DNA of 64,000 nucleotides, from assembly GCA_947474005.1 (NCBI GenBank), contig CANJHI010000001.1, positions 27,803 to 91,802 of the forward strand, in the 5' to 3' direction. This DNA is from Alphaproteobacteria bacterium. Its GTDB lineage: Bacteria; Pseudomonadota; Alphaproteobacteria; Reyranellales; Reyranellaceae. Shown piece after piece: positions 24,047 to 32,530 of the stretch. How positions within the stretch are numbered: the first letter of the stretch is position 1; each line of letters opens with the position of its first letter. The position numbers were made by a program, and so were the translations under genes. The notes beneath the pieces are model-generated. The model worked only from the letters and a program-made list of their open reading frames with translations. It had not been told where the DNA came from and made no database searches.

Positions 24047-25137
24047 GCTGCTAGCTCCGGCGCGGGTCTCGGTGCAAATGACCGGCCGTTCCATTGCACC
24101 GGCAGTTGCGGCAGGCGCAAGGTGCCCAGTGTCGGATGGTCCATGTCGGCGAGGAAGCCACGCGCGACATACTGTTCGGTCTGGAGCAGTTCCGCCGGCG
24201 AGAAGATCGGACCGAACGGCACGCCCTTGGCCTGCGCCGTCTTCTGGATCTCGGTGCGGGTCTTGCCGACGAACCACGGCGTGATGATCTCGTACAACTC
24301 GGCGATGTTCTGGCGGCGCCCGGCACGGGTGCTGAATTTGGCATCGGCCAGCCGCGGATCGCCGATCAGGGTGCGCGTCGCCGGCCACTGCGTGACGGTG
24401 TAGACGACGGCCACATGGCCGTCGCGGCAGGGCACGATCTGGAACTCGGAAATTCTGCCCTCACGGCCGGGCGAGGCGCCGGCGGCATCGGCCCCGGATA
24501 CGGCCTTCCAGTTCACCCACTGCATCACTTCAGCCAGTGATACGCGGACATCAGGCGCCGTCTGGCCTGCATCACGGGCGGCCAGGGCGGCAGCAAGACC
24601 GGTAAAGGCCGTGAGGCCGGCGGCGTAGGAAGCCTGATGGCCGCCCAGCCGCAGCGGCTTGCGCTCGGGTTCGCCCACCATGTGCAGCAGCCCGCCCAGC
24701 GCCAGGATGGCGAATTCGCTGACCGGCCGGGTAGCCGCGTTCATCTCGACCGAAAACGCTGCGATCTCGATCGGCGTCGCGCGCGAAGCGCGCAGCAGTG
24801 GCGCCGAGGCGGCCGGCTCCTCGAACAGCACGGCGTCGGCCTTGTCGAGCAGACCTTTCAGCGTGGCGCGGCCCGCGTCACTTGCGAGGTCGAGCACCAG
24901 CGAGCGCTTGGACGTGTTGAGGAACTGAAAGAGTGCGCTTTCGCCCTGCGGCAGGAATGGCGGTGCGCGGCGCACCGGATCGCCACCGGGCGGCTCGATC
25001 TTGAGCACCGATGCGCCGAGATCGGCCGCGATCTTGGCGGCGAGAGAGGTCGACAGACGCAGGCAGAGCGGCACGTTTGCGTCATTCACTTCGAGGATCG
25101 TGAAGCGTGCCAGCGGCAGGGCGGTATCGTTGCTCAT
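24043..25137 (-). CDS. CaiB/BaiF family CoA-transferase, first gene of the operon
   Basis: A 364-residue family III CoA-transferase. Recognisable parts are SLAAKIAADLGASVLKIEPPGGDPVRR, FLNTSKRSLVLDL, DAVLFEEPAASAPLL and SPGREGRISEFQIVPCRDGHVAV. The region that holds the catalytic Asp in the partner is poorly conserved here (ALGGLLHMVGEPERKPLRLGGHQASYAAG). This copy may therefore be a non-catalytic or divergent subunit of a pair. The ATG at 25137 begins homology; an upstream in-frame extension is unlikely. It is the promoter-proximal gene of the ten-gene operon, 61 bases from the divergent LLM gene. Confidence 0.88.
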   Translation of the reverse strand: MSNDTALPLARFTILEVNDANVPLCLRLSTSLAAKIAADLGASVLKIEPPGGDPVRRAPPFLPQGESALFQFLNTSKRSLVLDLASDAGRATLKGLLDKADAVLFEEPAASAPLLRASRATPIEIAAFSVEMNAATRPVSEFAILALGGLLHMVGEPERKPLRLGGHQASYAAGLTAFTGLAAALAARDAGQTAPDVRVSLAEVMQWVNWKAVSGADAAGASPGREGRISEFQIVPCRDGHVAVVYTVTQWPATRTLIGDPRLADAKFSTRAGRRQNIAELYEIITPWFVGKTRTEIQKTAQAKGVPFGPIFSPAELLQTEQYVARGFLADMDHPTLGTLRLPQLPVQWNGRSFAPRPAPELAA

Positions 25138-25198
25138 CTTCTGCGCATCGTGGCGTGTGCTACTGTGCCGGTCTACGGACGAATTTCGCGGGGACTTC

Positions 25199-26413
25199 AT
25201 GGCACAGACCGGCAATCACAAGGGGCTTACGTTCGGCATCTTCCTGGCGCCGTTCCATCGCGTCGGCGAGAACCCGACGCTGGGCATGGCGCGCGACATG
25301 GAGCTGATCGAGTGGATCGACGAGCTGGGCTACGACGAGGCCTGGATCGGCGAGCATCATTCCGCCGGCTGGGAGACCATCGCCTCGCCAGAAATCTTCA
25401 TCGGCGCCGCTATCGAGCGCACGCGCTACATCCGCCTCGGCTCGGGCGTGACCAGCCTGCCGTATCACCATCCGCTGATGGTCGCGAACCGCTTCGTGCA
25501 GCTCGACCACATGTCGCGCGGCCGCACGATGCTGGGCTGCGGCCCGGGGGCGCTGCCGTCCGACGCCTACATGATGGGGATCGAGCCTTCAACGCAGCGA
25601 CCGCGCATGGAGGAGGCGCTGGCCGCCATCATGGCGCTGCTGAAGTGCGAGGAGCCGGTCACCATGAAGACCGACTGGTTCGAGTTGAAGGAGGCGCGCC
25701 TGCATCTGGCGCCCTACAGCTATCCGCATTTCCCGATCGCCTGCGCCAGTACCATCACGCCCTCGGGCATGATCGCTGCCGGCAAGCATGGGCTGGGTGT
25801 GCTCTCGATCGGCGCGGGCATTCCCGGCGGGCCTGAGATGCTGGGCAAGCAATGGGGTATCTACGAGGAGACCGCGGCCAAGCATGGCCACACGGCCGAC
25901 CGGTCCAAGTGGCGCGTGGTCGTGAACTGCCACGTTGCCGATGACGACGAGGAGGCGCTGCGCCAGGTCCACAAGGGCGAGCGCAATGAGACCATCACCT
26001 ATTTCGAGGACACGCTCGGCCGCCCGCCGGGCCGCGCCGACGATCCGCTGCGCGACGGCGTGAAGATGGGCACCACGCTCGTCGGTTCGCCCGACACCGT
26101 TGCCAAGGGCATCGAGCGGCTGCTCGGCTTCTCCAACGGCGGCTTCGGCGGTGTGCTGTTCCGCGCCAACGAATGGGCGACGCGCGAGCAGATCCTGCGC
26201 TCCTACGAACTCTTCGCGCGCTATGTGATGCCGCGCTTCCAGGGTTCGCTCGACACCATTGTCAACTCGAACCAGTGGGCCAAGGACAACCGCAAGGGCA
26301 TCTTCGGGCCCAACGTCGCCGCCGTGAAGAAGGCCTTCACCGACGCCGGCCGCGAAGCGCCCGAGGAGTTCCGGTCCCGGACACCCGGTGCGCGCGATGT
26401 TGCGGATGACTAA
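25199..26413 (+). CDS. LLM-class flavin-dependent oxidoreductase
   Basis: A 404-residue luciferase-like (LLM) monooxygenase, a TIM barrel using FMNH2 or F420. Key stretches are TFGIFLAPFHRVGENPT, IEWIDELGYDEAWIGEHHSAGWETIASPEIFIGA, IRLGSGVTSLPYHHPLMVANRFVQLDHMSRGR and GCGPGALPSDAYMMG. GTTLVGSPDTVAKGIERLL follows later. The layout matches limonene/alkanal monooxygenase relatives. The ATG at 25199 is chosen because family similarity begins right after it. Divergence from the ten-gene catabolic operon suggests it starts or feeds that pathway, needing a reductase encoded elsewhere. Confidence 0.92.
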   Translation: MAQTGNHKGLTFGIFLAPFHRVGENPTLGMARDMELIEWIDELGYDEAWIGEHHSAGWETIASPEIFIGAAIERTRYIRLGSGVTSLPYHHPLMVANRFVQLDHMSRGRTMLGCGPGALPSDAYMMGIEPSTQRPRMEEALAAIMALLKCEEPVTMKTDWFELKEARLHLAPYSYPHFPIACASTITPSGMIAAGKHGLGVLSIGAGIPGGPEMLGKQWGIYEETAAKHGHTADRSKWRVVVNCHVADDDEEALRQVHKGERNETITYFEDTLGRPPGRADDPLRDGVKMGTTLVGSPDTVAKGIERLLGFSNGGFGGVLFRANEWATREQILRSYELFARYVMPRFQGSLDTIVNSNQWAKDNRKGIFGPNVAAVKKAFTDAGREAPEEFRSRTPGARDVADD

Positions 26414-26978
26414 GGACGACTGGCTTGCGCGCTGGCTGCCATTGATCGGCGAGCGCGCGGCGGGTCTTCCCATTCTCGAACTGGGCTGCGGCGGCGGTCG
26501 TGACAGCGAGGTGCTGGGAGCGGCTGGACACAAGGTCGTCGGCATCGATCTTTCGGCCAAGGCGATCGGCAATGCTCGGACACGTGCGCCATTGGCCGAA
26601 TTCCATTGTCAGGACATCCAGGGACCGTGGCCGGTGGCGCGCGCCGGCGTGGTCGTCGCCAGCCTGTCGCTGCACTACTTCCCCTGGCCGGAGACGGAAG
26701 CGCTTGCGGCCCGTATCCATGAGACGCTCACGCCGTCGGGCGTGCTGCTGTGCCGGCTGAACTCGACCAACGACCATCACTTCGGTGCGTCAGGTCATCC
26801 GCGCATTTCCGACGACTATTATCGGGTCGACGGTGAACCCAAGCGTTTCTTCGATCGCGTGGCCGTGGACCGGCTGTTTGCCAGGGGCTGGCGCATGCTC
26901 CACAACGAAGAAGGGGTGATCGCGCGATACGATCACCCCAAATCGGTCTGGGAAACGACCCTCGAGAGGATCGACTAG
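26406..26978 (+). CDS. Class I SAM-dependent methyltransferase
   Basis: About 190 residues with a Rossmann SAM-binding fold: PILELGCGGGRDSEVLGAAGHKVVGIDLS is motif I with the acidic residue after strand 2. FHCQDIQGPW and VVVASLSLHYFPWPET follow as motifs II and III. The ATG at 26406 overlaps the preceding stop by 8 bases, giving translational coupling; ATG at 26397 and GTG at 26388 are alternatives. It ends convergently with the next gene, sharing the palindrome CTAG as both stops (26975-26978). Substrate unknown; small-molecule or detoxification methyl transfer is typical. Confidence 0.85.
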   Translation: MTKDDWLARWLPLIGERAAGLPILELGCGGGRDSEVLGAAGHKVVGIDLSAKAIGNARTRAPLAEFHCQDIQGPWPVARAGVVVASLSLHYFPWPETEALAARIHETLTPSGVLLCRLNSTNDHHFGASGHPRISDDYYRVDGEPKRFFDRVAVDRLFARGWRMLHNEEGVIARYDHPKSVWETTLERID

Positions 26979-27787
26979 AACTGCTTCTTCGTTCCCGGCT
27001 CCGCATCGATCACCTGGATCGACGACTGGCCCATCGCCGCTTTGAATTCGGCAGGCGTGCCGCGGAGGAACGGGTTGCTGGCGTAGTGCATCGGCCACAC
27101 CATCTTGGGCTTGATCAGCTCCTTGGTGGCGTAGGCGGCGGCCTTCGGGTCCATCACATAGTGGCCGCCGATCGGTACCAGCAGCAGGTCGGGCTTGTAG
27201 TAGTCGCCGATCAGCTTCATGTCGCCGAACAGTCCGGTGTCGCCCATGTGGTAGATCTTGAAGCCATTCTCGAGCTCGATAATGAAACCGCACGGCTCGC
27301 CGGCGGCATAGCTCGTGTCCTTGCCGGTCGCCGGGTCCTTCAGGATCATTTCGGACGAATGGTCGGCGTGGACCATGGTGATCTTCACGCCGGGGAAGGG
27401 CTCGATCGTGCCGCCCTTGCTCATGCGCGGCACCAGGTTGGCGGGCATCAGGCCCAGCGTCAGCAGCGTCTGGTTGAGGCCGGCCGGCGCCCACATCGGC
27501 ACGTTGTTCGTCTTGGCGATCTCCATGGCGTCGCCCAGATGATCGCCGTGGCCGTGCGTCACCAGGATCAGGTCGACTTTGCCGATCTTGCCGAGATCCT
27601 TGAGCTCGGGCGGGATCTTGGTGGCGCCCATGATCCAGGGGTCGATCATGATCACCTTGCCGCTCTGGGTGGTGAGCTTGAAGGCGGCCTGACTGTACCA
27701 CAGCAGCTCGGCCTTGCCCTGCGCATTGGCGGCGCCCGCGAACGCCAGACAAGCCGCGGTGATGACGGAAAGAAGACGGAAGATCAT
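26975..27787 (-). CDS. Exported MBL-fold metal-dependent hydrolase (UlaG-like)
   Basis: A 270-residue metallo-beta-lactamase-fold hydrolase with a signal peptide (MIFRLLSVITAACLAFAGAANAQG), so it is periplasmic. The metal motif is LVTHGHGDHLGDAM (HxHxDH), preceded by VIMIDPWIMGATKIPP. FKIYHMGDTGLFGDMKLIG supplies the bridging Asp, and MVWPMHYASNPF a late His. This is the UlaG/RNase Z-like branch of unknown substrate. The longer in-frame ORF upstream is rejected because the signal peptide begins at 27787. It is divergent from the thiolase-like gene. Confidence 0.87.
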   Translation of the reverse strand: MIFRLLSVITAACLAFAGAANAQGKAELLWYSQAAFKLTTQSGKVIMIDPWIMGATKIPPELKDLGKIGKVDLILVTHGHGDHLGDAMEIAKTNNVPMWAPAGLNQTLLTLGLMPANLVPRMSKGGTIEPFPGVKITMVHADHSSEMILKDPATGKDTSYAAGEPCGFIIELENGFKIYHMGDTGLFGDMKLIGDYYKPDLLLVPIGGHYVMDPKAAAYATKELIKPKMVWPMHYASNPFLRGTPAEFKAAMGQSSIQVIDAEPGTKKQF

Positions 27788-27915
27788 GAGCCGTGCCCCC
27801 CAGGTTTGTTTTGCAGAGCCTAGCACCATTTTTCGCAGCGAAAGAGCGCACTTTCCTGTGAGCCCCTGATCGCCCAACATGTGCACCGCACAATGACCAG
27901 GGGGATGGCCCACCA

Positions 27916-29088
27916 ATGAGTATCAAGGGCAAAGCCTATATTGCCGGCATCTACGAGCATCCGACGCGGCTCGCCAAGGACATCTCGCTGGCGCAAATCC
28001 ATGCCCAGTGCGCCAAGGGCGCGCTCGAGGACGCCGGCCTCACCAAGGACGACGTCGACGGCTACTTCTGCGCCGGCGACGCGCCCGGTCTGGGGCCGAT
28101 GTCGATGGTCGAGTACATGGGCCTGAAGCCGCGCCACGTCGATTCGACCGACACCGGTGGCTCATCCTACGTGCTCCACGTCGGCCACGCGGCCGAGGCG
28201 ATCGCTGCCGGCAAGTGCAAGGTGGCGCTGATCACGCTCGCCGGTCGGCCGCGCGCCGAGGGCATGGCGACCGGCACCGTGCCGCGTTCGCGCGGCGGCA
28301 CGCCGACTCCGGACGAACCGTTCGAGTTCCCCTATGGGCCGACTGTCGTGAACATGTACGCCATGTGCGCCATGCGCCACATGCACGAGTTCGGCACGAC
28401 GTCAGAACAACTCGCCTGGATCAAGGTCGCGGCCTCGCACCACGCCCAGCACAATCCGCACGCGCTGCTGCGCGACGTGGTCACGGTCGAGGAGGTCGTG
28501 AACTCGCCGATGATCTCCGATCCGCTGCACCGGCTCGACTGCTGCGTCATCACCGATGGCGGCGGCGCCATCGTCGTGGTGGCGCCTGAGATCGCGGCCA
28601 AGCTCAAGCGGCCCAAGGTCAAGCTGATCGGCGCCGGCGAGTTCGTGAAGACCCAGATGGGCGGCAAGGTCGATCTCACCTACTCGGGTGCACGCTTCAG
28701 CGGTGCTGCGGCCTTCGCCGAAGCCGGCGTCAGGCCCGCCGACATCAAGTACGCCTCGATCTACGACAGCTTCACCATCACGGTGCTGATGCAACTCGAA
28801 GACCTCGGCTTCTGTGAAAAGGGCAAGGGCGGCGCCTTCGTGGCCGACGGCAACCTGATCGCGGGCACCGGCAAGCTGCCGTTCAACACCGACGGCGGCG
28901 GGCTCTGCAGCAACCATCCGGGCAATCGCGGCGGCCTCACCAAGGTGCTGGAAGCCGTCCGGCAATTGCGCGGCGAGGCCCATCCCGCCGTGCAGGTAAA
29001 GAACTGCAATCTCGCCGTCGCGCACGGCACCGGCGGCTCGCTCGGCCTGCGCCACGGCAGCGCCACCGTCATTCTGGAGAGGGAGTAG
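27916..29088 (+). CDS. Thiolase-like protein (SCP-x/Ltp2 type), nucleophilic Cys not seen
   Basis: A 390-residue thiolase-fold protein. Landmarks are GALEDAGLTKDDVDGYFCAG, DSTDTGGSSYVLHVGHAAEAIAAGK, VTVEEVVNSPMISDPLHRLDCC, YASIYDSFTITVLMQLEDLGFC and the C-terminal SNHPGNRGG...AHGTGG. Where classical thiolases carry CASG, this protein reads TDTGGSS, so the acyl-accepting Cys appears absent. Together with the DUF35 gene 3 bases downstream, this resembles Ltp2-DUF35 complexes that act as retro-aldolases on CoA esters of side chains. Acetyl-CoA acetyltransferase would be the automatic name but may be wrong. Confidence 0.85.
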   Translation: MSIKGKAYIAGIYEHPTRLAKDISLAQIHAQCAKGALEDAGLTKDDVDGYFCAGDAPGLGPMSMVEYMGLKPRHVDSTDTGGSSYVLHVGHAAEAIAAGKCKVALITLAGRPRAEGMATGTVPRSRGGTPTPDEPFEFPYGPTVVNMYAMCAMRHMHEFGTTSEQLAWIKVAASHHAQHNPHALLRDVVTVEEVVNSPMISDPLHRLDCCVITDGGGAIVVVAPEIAAKLKRPKVKLIGAGEFVKTQMGGKVDLTYSGARFSGAAAFAEAGVRPADIKYASIYDSFTITVLMQLEDLGFCEKGKGGAFVADGNLIAGTGKLPFNTDGGGLCSNHPGNRGGLTKVLEAVRQLRGEAHPAVQVKNCNLAVAHGTGGSLGLRHGSATVILERE

Positions 29089-29091
29089 ACC

Positions 29092-29484
29092 ATGGCCGCG
29101 CAAGAGAGAAAGCTGCCGGCACCGGCGACCAGCCAGGAAACGCAGGCCTATTGGGATGCCGCCGCCAAGGGCAAGCTGCTGGTGCGTAAATGCACGAGCT
29201 GCGGCCAGGCGCATCACTATCCGCGCACGATCTGTCCCTTCTGCTTCAGCGACAAGACCGAATGGATCGAGGCCTCTGGCAAGGGCACGCTCTATTCCTA
29301 CAGCGTCATGCGCCGCGCCCCGGTACCCTACGCCATGGCTTATGTGACCCTGGCCGAAGGCCCGCGCATGGTGACCAACATCGTCGACTGCGACTTCGAC
29401 AAGCTGAAATGCGATCAGCCGGTGAAGCTGGTCTTCAAGCCGACCGACGGTGGCCCACCGCTGCCGATGTTCACGCCGGCCTGA
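29092..29484 (+). CDS. Zn-ribbon/OB-fold (DUF35) protein, partner of thiolase-like protein
   Basis: A 130-residue DUF35-type protein: an N-terminal helix (TSQETQAYWDAAAKGKLLVRKC) leads into a zinc ribbon CTSCGQAHHYPRTICPFC. An OB-fold follows, beginning WIEASGKGTLYSYSVMRRAP, with VPYAMAYVTLAEGPRMVTNIV. Such proteins bind thiolase-fold enzymes or dehydratases and position acyl-CoA chains. It starts 3 bases after the thiolase-like gene, and the two surely act together. The SH3-domain gene begins 5 bases after its stop and may be co-transcribed. Confidence 0.92.
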   Translation: MAAQERKLPAPATSQETQAYWDAAAKGKLLVRKCTSCGQAHHYPRTICPFCFSDKTEWIEASGKGTLYSYSVMRRAPVPYAMAYVTLAEGPRMVTNIVDCDFDKLKCDQPVKLVFKPTDGGPPLPMFTPA

Positions 29485-29489
29485 GCGGC

Positions 29490-30092
29490 GTGACCGGCTG
29501 GCGCCTCGTCGCCGTGACGTTGGGTGGTCTTCTGACCCTGGCCCCTGTCACGGCGAGTGCGGCGCCCCTCGACACGACGGGCGCGTCGCAGTGCCGGACG
29601 CGCGGCTACTCGACCGATACAGATCCAGCGGGAACGAACGTCAGAAGTGCGCCCCGCGCCGACGCGCCAGTCATCGGCCGACTGGCGCCGCGCACCCTGC
29701 TCGGGCCGGGCACCTATGAGGGTGTCGAATTCGAAGTCGTCGGCTCGAAGGACGGCTGGCTCCTCATTCAGAAGCCGGATCCGAAATCGGGCCTGAAGCT
29801 CGATGCCGTCAACGCCGCCGATGGGCGCGGATGGATATCGGGAAAGCTCGTCGGCGTCGTGCTGGGCAACCGCTCGCTGCGATCGGCGCCGAGCCGTGAA
29901 GCGCCTGTTGCGGCCGATCTGTCAGGCCCGAATAGAGGGCCGGACAGTTTCATTGTGTCGACTGTGCATGCCTGCGACGGCAAGTATCTCGAGGTGACCG
30001 GCACCTGGGGCGGCAAACCCCTGCGCGGCTGGTCGCTGTCGCCCTGTTCCAATCAGCTCTCGACCTGCGACGGCGCAAGCGCGAGCGACTGA
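29490..30092 (+). CDS. Exported SH3-like-domain protein
   Basis: About 200 residues starting at GTG 29490 with a signal peptide (GWRLVAVTLGGLLTLAPVTASA). The mature part contains an SH3b-like repeat: TNVRSAPRADAPVIGRLAPRTLLGPGTYEGVEF with DGWLLIQ, and a second half with NRSLRSAPSREAPVAADL and GKYLEVTGTWGGKPLRGW. It is probably periplasmic, perhaps binding cell wall, with no catalytic motif. GTG is chosen because the signal peptide follows directly and the gene begins 5 bases after the DUF35 stop. Four cysteines in the mature part may form disulfides. The exact role is unknown. Confidence 0.75.
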   Translation: MTGWRLVAVTLGGLLTLAPVTASAAPLDTTGASQCRTRGYSTDTDPAGTNVRSAPRADAPVIGRLAPRTLLGPGTYEGVEFEVVGSKDGWLLIQKPDPKSGLKLDAVNAADGRGWISGKLVGVVLGNRSLRSAPSREAPVAADLSGPNRGPDSFIVSTVHACDGKYLEVTGTWGGKPLRGWSLSPCSNQLSTCDGASASD

Positions 30093-30115
30093 TCGGAGCC
30101 GGCGTGCGACGCCGC

Positions 30116-32452
30116 TCAGGAGTTCAACGCCTCCCACACCCGCTCGGGCGTCGCCGGCATGTTGATGTGCTTGCCGCCGAGCGCGTCGACGATGGCGTTC
30201 ATCACCGAGGGCAGGGAGCCCGCGCAGCCCGCTTCGCCGCAGCCCTTGGCGCCCAGCACGTTGGTCTTGGCGGGGACCGAGTGATAGTCCATCGCGAAGA
30301 ACGGCACCGTGTCGGCGCGCGGCAGGGCGTAGTCGGTGAAGCTGCCGGTGATGAGCTGGCCATCCTCGTTGTAGACGACATGCTCGAACATCGCCTGGCC
30401 GATGCCCTGCACCACGCCGCCGTGGCTCTGGCCCTCGACCAGCAGCGGATTGATGACCGTGCCGAAGTCGCCGACCATCGTGTACTTCACGACATCGACG
30501 ACGCCGGTGTCGGGATCGATCTCGACTTCGGCGACATGCGCGCCATTGGGGAAGGCCGAGGGTGCCGCCTCGTGGACGTGGCTGACGTCGAGCGTGGCGG
30601 GCACGCCCTCGGGCAGCTTCATGCCGCCACGCAGCCGCTCGGCCAGATCCATGATGCCGATGCCGCGGTCGGTGCCGACGATGGTGAAGCGGCCGGCCTC
30701 GAACTCGATGTCGGCGGCCGAGGCTTCGAGTGCCACGCCCGCGATCTGCTTACCCTTGTCGATCACCTTGTCGGAGGCTTCGACGATCGCCGCCCCCGAG
30801 GCCATGATCGACTTCGAGCCGCCGGTGCCGCCGCCCGCGATCAGCAGGTCGCTGTCGCCCTGGATCAGCTTGATCTTCTTGAACGGAATGCCGAGCTTGG
30901 TCGTCAGCACCTGGGCGAAGGCCGACCAGTGGCCCTGGCCGTAGTCGAGTGTGCCGGTGATGATGGTGACGTCGCCGTTGGGCTCGAAGCGGATGCCGCC
31001 CATTTCGTTGGTCGGCGGCGCCGTCACTTCGAGATAGTCGCCGATGCCCATGCCGCGCAGCTTGCCGCGCGCCTTGCTCTCGGCCTTGCGGCCGGCGAAG
31101 CCGCCGACGTCGGCGAGCTTCAGCGCCTTGTCGAGCAGAATGGAGAACTCGCCCGAGTCGTAGACCGTGCCCGACGCGGTCTTGTAGGGCATCTCTTCCG
31201 GCTTGATGTGGTTGCGCTTGCGCATCTCGACCTGGTCTATGCCCATCTCGCGCGCCGCGGTGTCGATCAGACGCTCCATGAAGTAATTGGCCTCGGGCCG
31301 GCCGGCGCCGCGATAGGCGCCGATCGGCGAGGTGTGCGTGAAGCAGACCTTGGTCGAGACCGAGATCAGGGGCGTGCGATAGATCGCAGCGAGGTTGCGG
31401 GTGACGCCGAGCGCACCCATCGCCGCACCGACGTTGGAGAGATAGCCGCCGAGGTTGGCGTAGCCCACGAGGCGCACGGCGAGGAAGGTGCCGTCCTTGT
31501 CGAGCGCCAGCTCGGCGTCGAAGTCGTGGTCGCGACCGTGCTGGTCGGAGAGGAAGCTGCCGCTGCGGTCATCGGTCCACTTCACGGGCCGGCCGAGCAG
31601 CTTGGAGGCATGGAACAGGCCGGCATATTCCGGATAGGGCGAGCCCTTCATGCCGAACGAGCCGCCGACGTTGCCGGTGAGGATGCGCATCTGCGCCGGC
31701 TTGATGCCGAGCAGGGCGGCCATCTGGTGCTTGAGCCCGAACACGCCCTGATTGCCGGCCTGGAAGGTGTAGCGGTCGCTCGCCTTGTCGTAGAAGGCGA
31801 CCGCCGAGCGCGGCTCCATGGCACAGACAACGATGCGGTTGCTGATCAGCCGCAGGCGCGTGACGTGCGCGGCCTTGGCGAAGGCTTCCTCGACCTTGGG
31901 CGTATCGCCCGAGTGAAAGTCGGCGCAGACATTGCCGGGCACGTCGTCGAACACCACGGGTGCTCCGGGCTGGGCGGCCTCGCGCGCGTCGGTGACGGTC
32001 GGGAGGGACTCGATGTCGACCACGACCGCCTCGGCCGCGTCCCTGGCCTCTGCCTGCGTCTCGGCTACAACAAAGGCCACCGGGTCGCCGACGAAGCGCA
32101 CCTTGTCGGTGGCCAGCGAATAGCGCGTCGGCGTCTTCATCGGCGAGCCGTCGCGCTGCGGCACCATCATCACCGTCTTCAGCGCGCCGTAGCCCGCGGC
32201 GTTGAGGTCGGCGCCGGTCCAGACGCCGAGCACGCCCGGCATCTGGCTCGCTTCCTCGGTGTCGATGCCCTTGATGATCCCGTGCGCCACCTGGCTGCGC
32301 ACCATCACGCACCAGGCCTGGTTCTCGAGATTGACGTCGTCGCTGTAGCTTCCCTCGCCCTTCAGCAAGGTCGGGTCTTCCTGGCGCGGCACGGGCTGGC
32401 CGACGCCAAATTTCATCAAATCGAGATTATCCGCAGCGAAAGGCGCGTTCAT
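30116..32452 (-). CDS. Xanthine dehydrogenase family, molybdopterin-binding large subunit
   Basis: A 778-residue molybdenum hydroxylase large subunit. Family motifs are [87 protein letters not shown] and the catalytic-Glu loop [17 protein letters not shown]. The active-site loop AYRGAGRPE lacks the AYRCSFR signature of aerobic CO dehydrogenase, so it is a xanthine/aldehyde-oxidase-like hydroxylase. The FAD and [2Fe-2S] subunits are not adjacent. ATG 32452 is used; an alternative is 32416 (MKFGVGQP). It is divergent from hyuB. Confidence 0.9.
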   Translation of the reverse strand: MNAPFAADNLDLMKFGVGQPVPRQEDPTLLKGEGSYSDDVNLENQAWCVMVRSQVAHGIIKGIDTEEASQMPGVLGVWTGADLNAAGYGALKTVMMVPQRDGSPMKTPTRYSLATDKVRFVGDPVAFVVAETQAEARDAAEAVVVDIESLPTVTDAREAAQPGAPVVFDDVPGNVCADFHSGDTPKVEEAFAKAAHVTRLRLISNRIVVCAMEPRSAVAFYDKASDRYTFQAGNQGVFGLKHQMAALLGIKPAQMRILTGNVGGSFGMKGSPYPEYAGLFHASKLLGRPVKWTDDRSGSFLSDQHGRDHDFDAELALDKDGTFLAVRLVGYANLGGYLSNVGAAMGALGVTRNLAAIYRTPLISVSTKVCFTHTSPIGAYRGAGRPEANYFMERLIDTAAREMGIDQVEMRKRNHIKPEEMPYKTASGTVYDSGEFSILLDKALKLADVGGFAGRKAESKARGKLRGMGIGDYLEVTAPPTNEMGGIRFEPNGDVTIITGTLDYGQGHWSAFAQVLTTKLGIPFKKIKLIQGDSDLLIAGGGTGGSKSIMASGAAIVEASDKVIDKGKQIAGVALEASAADIEFEAGRFTIVGTDRGIGIMDLAERLRGGMKLPEGVPATLDVSHVHEAAPSAFPNGAHVAEVEIDPDTGVVDVVKYTMVGDFGTVINPLLVEGQSHGGVVQGIGQAMFEHVVYNEDGQLITGSFTDYALPRADTVPFFAMDYHSVPAKTNVLGAKGCGEAGCAGSLPSVMNAIVDALGGKHINMPATPERVWEALNS

Positions 32453-32530
32453 GGGAACCCATTCTAAAAGAGGGGAAATTAGACCCGGACTATAGCGCAC
32501 GCGGGCATGCGCTGTGCTAGTGATTCGGGC

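Noticed and set aside
30104-32467. A 787-residue plus-strand open frame opposite the molybdenum hydroxylase gene
   Set aside because: Composition is His/Arg/Asp-rich noise, while the minus strand has clear family motifs throughout.
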